Origin: Opitutales bacterium
GTDB taxonomy: Bacteria > Verrucomicrobiota > Verrucomicrobiia > Opitutales > UBA2987
Assembly: GCA_021772555.1 (NCBI GenBank)
Contig: JAJFLT010000401.1
Coordinates: 1 to 7,996, forward strand
DNA length: 7,996 nt
Direction of reading: 5' to 3'
Numbering within the stretch: the stretch's first letter is position 1; the number at the start of each line of letters is the position of its first letter. Of this stretch, positions 6,145 through 7,996 are shown piece after piece. Under the pieces are notes generated by a model. That model made no database searches. It was not told where the DNA came from and saw nothing but the letters and a program-made list of their open reading frames with translations. Made by a program: the position numbers and the translations under genes.

Positions 6145-7605
6145 CTATCGCCGATAATCCAGAGGGGGAGAGCGATCTCCCAGCAGAGGACGGTATTGAA
6201 AATCCTCGCCCCGCTTCTTTTTCAATTCTTTTTCCGCCTCTTCAATGATAGAAGGATTTTCGTACAGATCGATCGCCGTTGCAGTTAAGGTTTTGGCCGC
6301 CTGTATCATCCCTTTGTAGCCGATGCTCATTCCCCCGGCTGCCACCGCCTGCCAGGTATGAGCTCCGGTCCCCGGCACCCAAGTGGCCGTATTGAAATCG
6401 GCTGTGGGAACGGCCCAACTGATATCGCCCACATCGGTCGATCCCCGTGAAGCCTCCACAACATAGGGTTGAACGATTTCCTGCGAACCCAATTCGATAT
6501 CCATTCCGGTTAAAGTATTGCGAATTTCCATGGCGAATTTCTGTTCCTTTTCATCGTAACTGAAACCACCCACATGACGTAGGTTTTCATCCACCACTTT
6601 TGCCAATGTCTCATTGGGCAGAACGCTATAGTTGCCGTGAATGACCTCGTATTTCATCTTTGTTCCCGTTCCCCGCGCGGCGCCTTCCGCCGCGCCAACC
6701 AGGCGCTGCCAGAGCTCCTCTACCATACGGGATTGGGGATGGCGCAGGTAATAAAAAACCTCCGCCAGTTCAGGAACGATATTGGGAGCCTCGCCTCCTT
6801 TTGTGATGACATAGTGGATCCGGGCTTCCTCTGGCACATGTTCCCGCAGAAGGTTGGCCATGAAGTTCATTGCCTCCACGCCATCAAGAGCGGAACGTCC
6901 TTTTTCCGGTGCGGCGGCGGCATGTGACGGTTTGCCATAAAAGCGAAACTTGGCTGATTTATTGGCATTGGTGGAGCTAGGTCCGGCGAAATTGCGATCA
7001 CCCGGGTGCCAGTGTAAAACCGCGTCCACATCGTCGAAGAGCCCTGCCCGTACCATATAGACCTTTCCCGAACCACCTTCTTCGGCTGGCGTTCCATAGA
7101 GCCGGATAGTGCCCTCGGCGCCGGATTGCTCCAACCATTCCCGGGTGGCGATGGCCGCCGCGGTGGAACCACTGCCAAAAAGATGATGGCCACAGGCATG
7201 TCCCGCGCCATTATCGGCCAACGGTTTACGGATTGGCACACTGTCCTGCGACAAGCCGGGTAGGGCATCATATTCGGCTAAAACGCAGATAACCGGTTTG
7301 CCGCTACCGTAACTGGCCACAAACGCCGTTGGAATTTCGGCCACCCCGGATTCTATGGAAAACCCGGCGCGGGTAAGGTGATTTTTAAGCAATTGAGAAC
7401 TTTTTTCCTCCTGGTAACCCATTTCCGCTAGTTGCCATATCTCTTTGGCCAATCCGGAATATTCCACATAACGCCCATCAATGGATCGAAAGATCGCCTC
7501 TTTGTCTCCTTCTTTGGCGAACGTAGTTGACGGTGTTGCGTGTTCCAGTAAAAAGCCGACCATAATCAAACCGGCGCCGAATTGTGGAAAAAATCTTTTT
7601 GGCAT
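6145..7605 (-). CDS. predicted exported AbgB-like M20D amidohydrolase
   Basis: 486 residues from the ATG at 7605, about the length of E. coli AbgB (481), the subunit of p-aminobenzoyl-glutamate hydrolase it most resembles. Shared blocks in order: EYDALPGLSQ (111-120), GHACGHH (135-141), EEGGSGK (175-181, with catalytic and metal glutamates E175 and E176), LHWHPG (197-202), the lid segment SHAAAAPEKGRSALDG (227-242), GSTDVGDISW (388-397) and GAHTW (414-418, ligand H416). Likely metal ligands are C138, H140, E176, H200 and H416. The first 30 residues form a signal peptide (basic MPKRF, a hydrophobic stretch to about residue 20, cleavage likely after TFA at 30), so it is exported, unlike AbgB. 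The frame is open to an ATG at 7683, but that adds 26 basic residues before the signal; no SD supports either start. It probably cleaves an amide or aminoacyl-type bond outside the cytoplasm; substrate unknown. Confidence 0.9.
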   Translation of the reverse strand: MPKRFFPQFGAGLIMVGFLLEHATPSTTFAKEGDKEAIFRSIDGRYVEYSGLAKEIWQLAEMGYQEEKSSQLLKNHLTRAGFSIESGVAEIPTAFVASYGSGKPVICVLAEYDALPGLSQDSVPIRKPLADNGAGHACGHHLFGSGSTAAAIATREWLEQSGAEGTIRLYGTPAEEGGSGKVYMVRAGLFDDVDAVLHWHPGDRNFAGPSSTNANKSAKFRFYGKPSHAAAAPEKGRSALDGVEAMNFMANLLREHVPEEARIHYVITKGGEAPNIVPELAEVFYYLRHPQSRMVEELWQRLVGAAEGAARGTGTKMKYEVIHGNYSVLPNETLAKVVDENLRHVGGFSYDEKEQKFAMEIRNTLTGMDIELGSQEIVQPYVVEASRGSTDVGDISWAVPTADFNTATWVPGTGAHTWQAVAAGGMSIGYKGMIQAAKTLTATAIDLYENPSIIEEAEKELKKKRGEDFQYRPLLGDRSPPLDYRR

Positions 7606-7679
7606 GAAATCAATTTTGGTAAGTTTACGCTTTGGTGGTTTTCGTGGATGCAATTGCAATGAACACCGATGGAAATGTG

Positions 7680-7994
7680 TCATTCAATCCAAAAAGAATA
7701 GATTTTTGCATTTTTCAATCGGAACTTGATTCTAATGTGCTGATCGGGCGGGCAGGAAACGTCTACTTTGTTTTCCCAAACGACCCGGGAGGCAGTGGAA
7801 TCTTGGGTAACGGGCATACAATCTTCAATGGTATAGGAATCTATGGTATCACCATCCCGGGTCAGCAATGCAGCCCGCACGGAACCACCATCAAATACTT
7901 CTGCATTTATATGCAATATACCCCCTGGAAAATTGATCGGCCGCGTCAGGAGGCTACCCGTTTGTTCCCCGGCATTGAGTGATACAAATCCATC
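7680..7994 (-). CDS. C-terminal part of a larger protein, glycosidase-like beta-sandwich tail (5' end outside window)
   Basis: An open frame enters from the right edge and runs 104 codons to TGA at 7680-7682. The first readable residues are DGFVSLNAGEQTGSL, followed by TRPINF, an EDC segment (about residues 56-58), a VVW, and the ending FRLKNAKIYSFWIE. This layout (DGxVSLxAGE, LTRP, EDC, then RFxLxxAxLYSF at the very end) is one I recognise from C-terminal beta-sandwich domains of secreted glycosidase-like proteins in planctomycetes and verrucomicrobia. The family name and the function of the missing N-terminal part cannot be given from this piece. No internal ATG suits a full protein (a TTG at 7916 begins mid-domain), so this is a partial gene, not a short one. 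It lies upstream of and on the same strand as the AbgB-like gene, 74 bp from its preferred start, so the two may be cotranscribed. Confidence 0.75.
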   Translation of the reverse strand, partial: DGFVSLNAGEQTGSLLTRPINFPGGILHINAEVFDGGSVRAALLTRDGDTIDSYTIEDCMPVTQDSTASRVVWENKVDVSCPPDQHIRIKFRLKNAKIYSFWIE

Positions 7995-7996
7995 TC

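Overview
The window reads as a piece of an accessory, catabolic locus from a heterotrophic bacterium, most likely of the PVC group (Verrucomicrobiota, Lentisphaerota or Planctomycetota). Three things point there, all as inference. The right edge ends in a C-terminal beta-sandwich tail (ending in an LKNAKIYSFWI-type motif) that I know mainly from secreted glycosidase-like proteins of that group. None of the starts I examined has a convincing Shine-Dalgarno sequence. An intergenic spacer carries GAAACCT/GACACCT heptamer repeats. Base composition is near 50% GC by eye. There are no tRNA, rRNA, insertion-sequence or CRISPR features.

Layout, left to right: (1) a complete minus-strand gene for a DHDPS/N-acetylneuraminate lyase family aldolase or dehydratase (21-971). 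(2) A divergent plus-strand run of four genes: a mannonate dehydratase (UxuA)-like TIM-barrel protein (988-2025, start uncertain), an uncharacterised protein that looks like a TIM-barrel glycosidase (2112-3296), an NAD(P)-dependent aldehyde dehydrogenase (3346-4821), and an ArgE/DapE-type M20 deacylase (4923-6125). A 101-bp spacer before the last gene holds an inverted array of degenerate heptamers around a 15-bp palindrome. (3) A converging minus-strand pair: a predicted exported AbgB-like M20D amidohydrolase (6145-7605) and, upstream of it, the C-terminal end of a larger protein cut by the window edge (7680-7994).

How the genes may work together (inference): a mannonate dehydratase-like enzyme would make a 2-keto-3-deoxy sugar acid, a DHDPS-family lyase could cleave or dehydrate such a keto acid, and the aldehyde dehydrogenase could oxidise the aldehyde released. 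That resembles a non-phosphorylative sugar-acid route. The two M20 amidases and the glycosidase-like proteins would fit removal of acyl or aminoacyl groups and release of sugars from a decorated glycan or glycoconjugate. The true substrate cannot be read from the sequence. No defence system or mobile element is visible. The most notable items are the altered active-site loop of the DHDPS-family protein, the uncharacterised 394-residue protein, and the heptamer repeat element.
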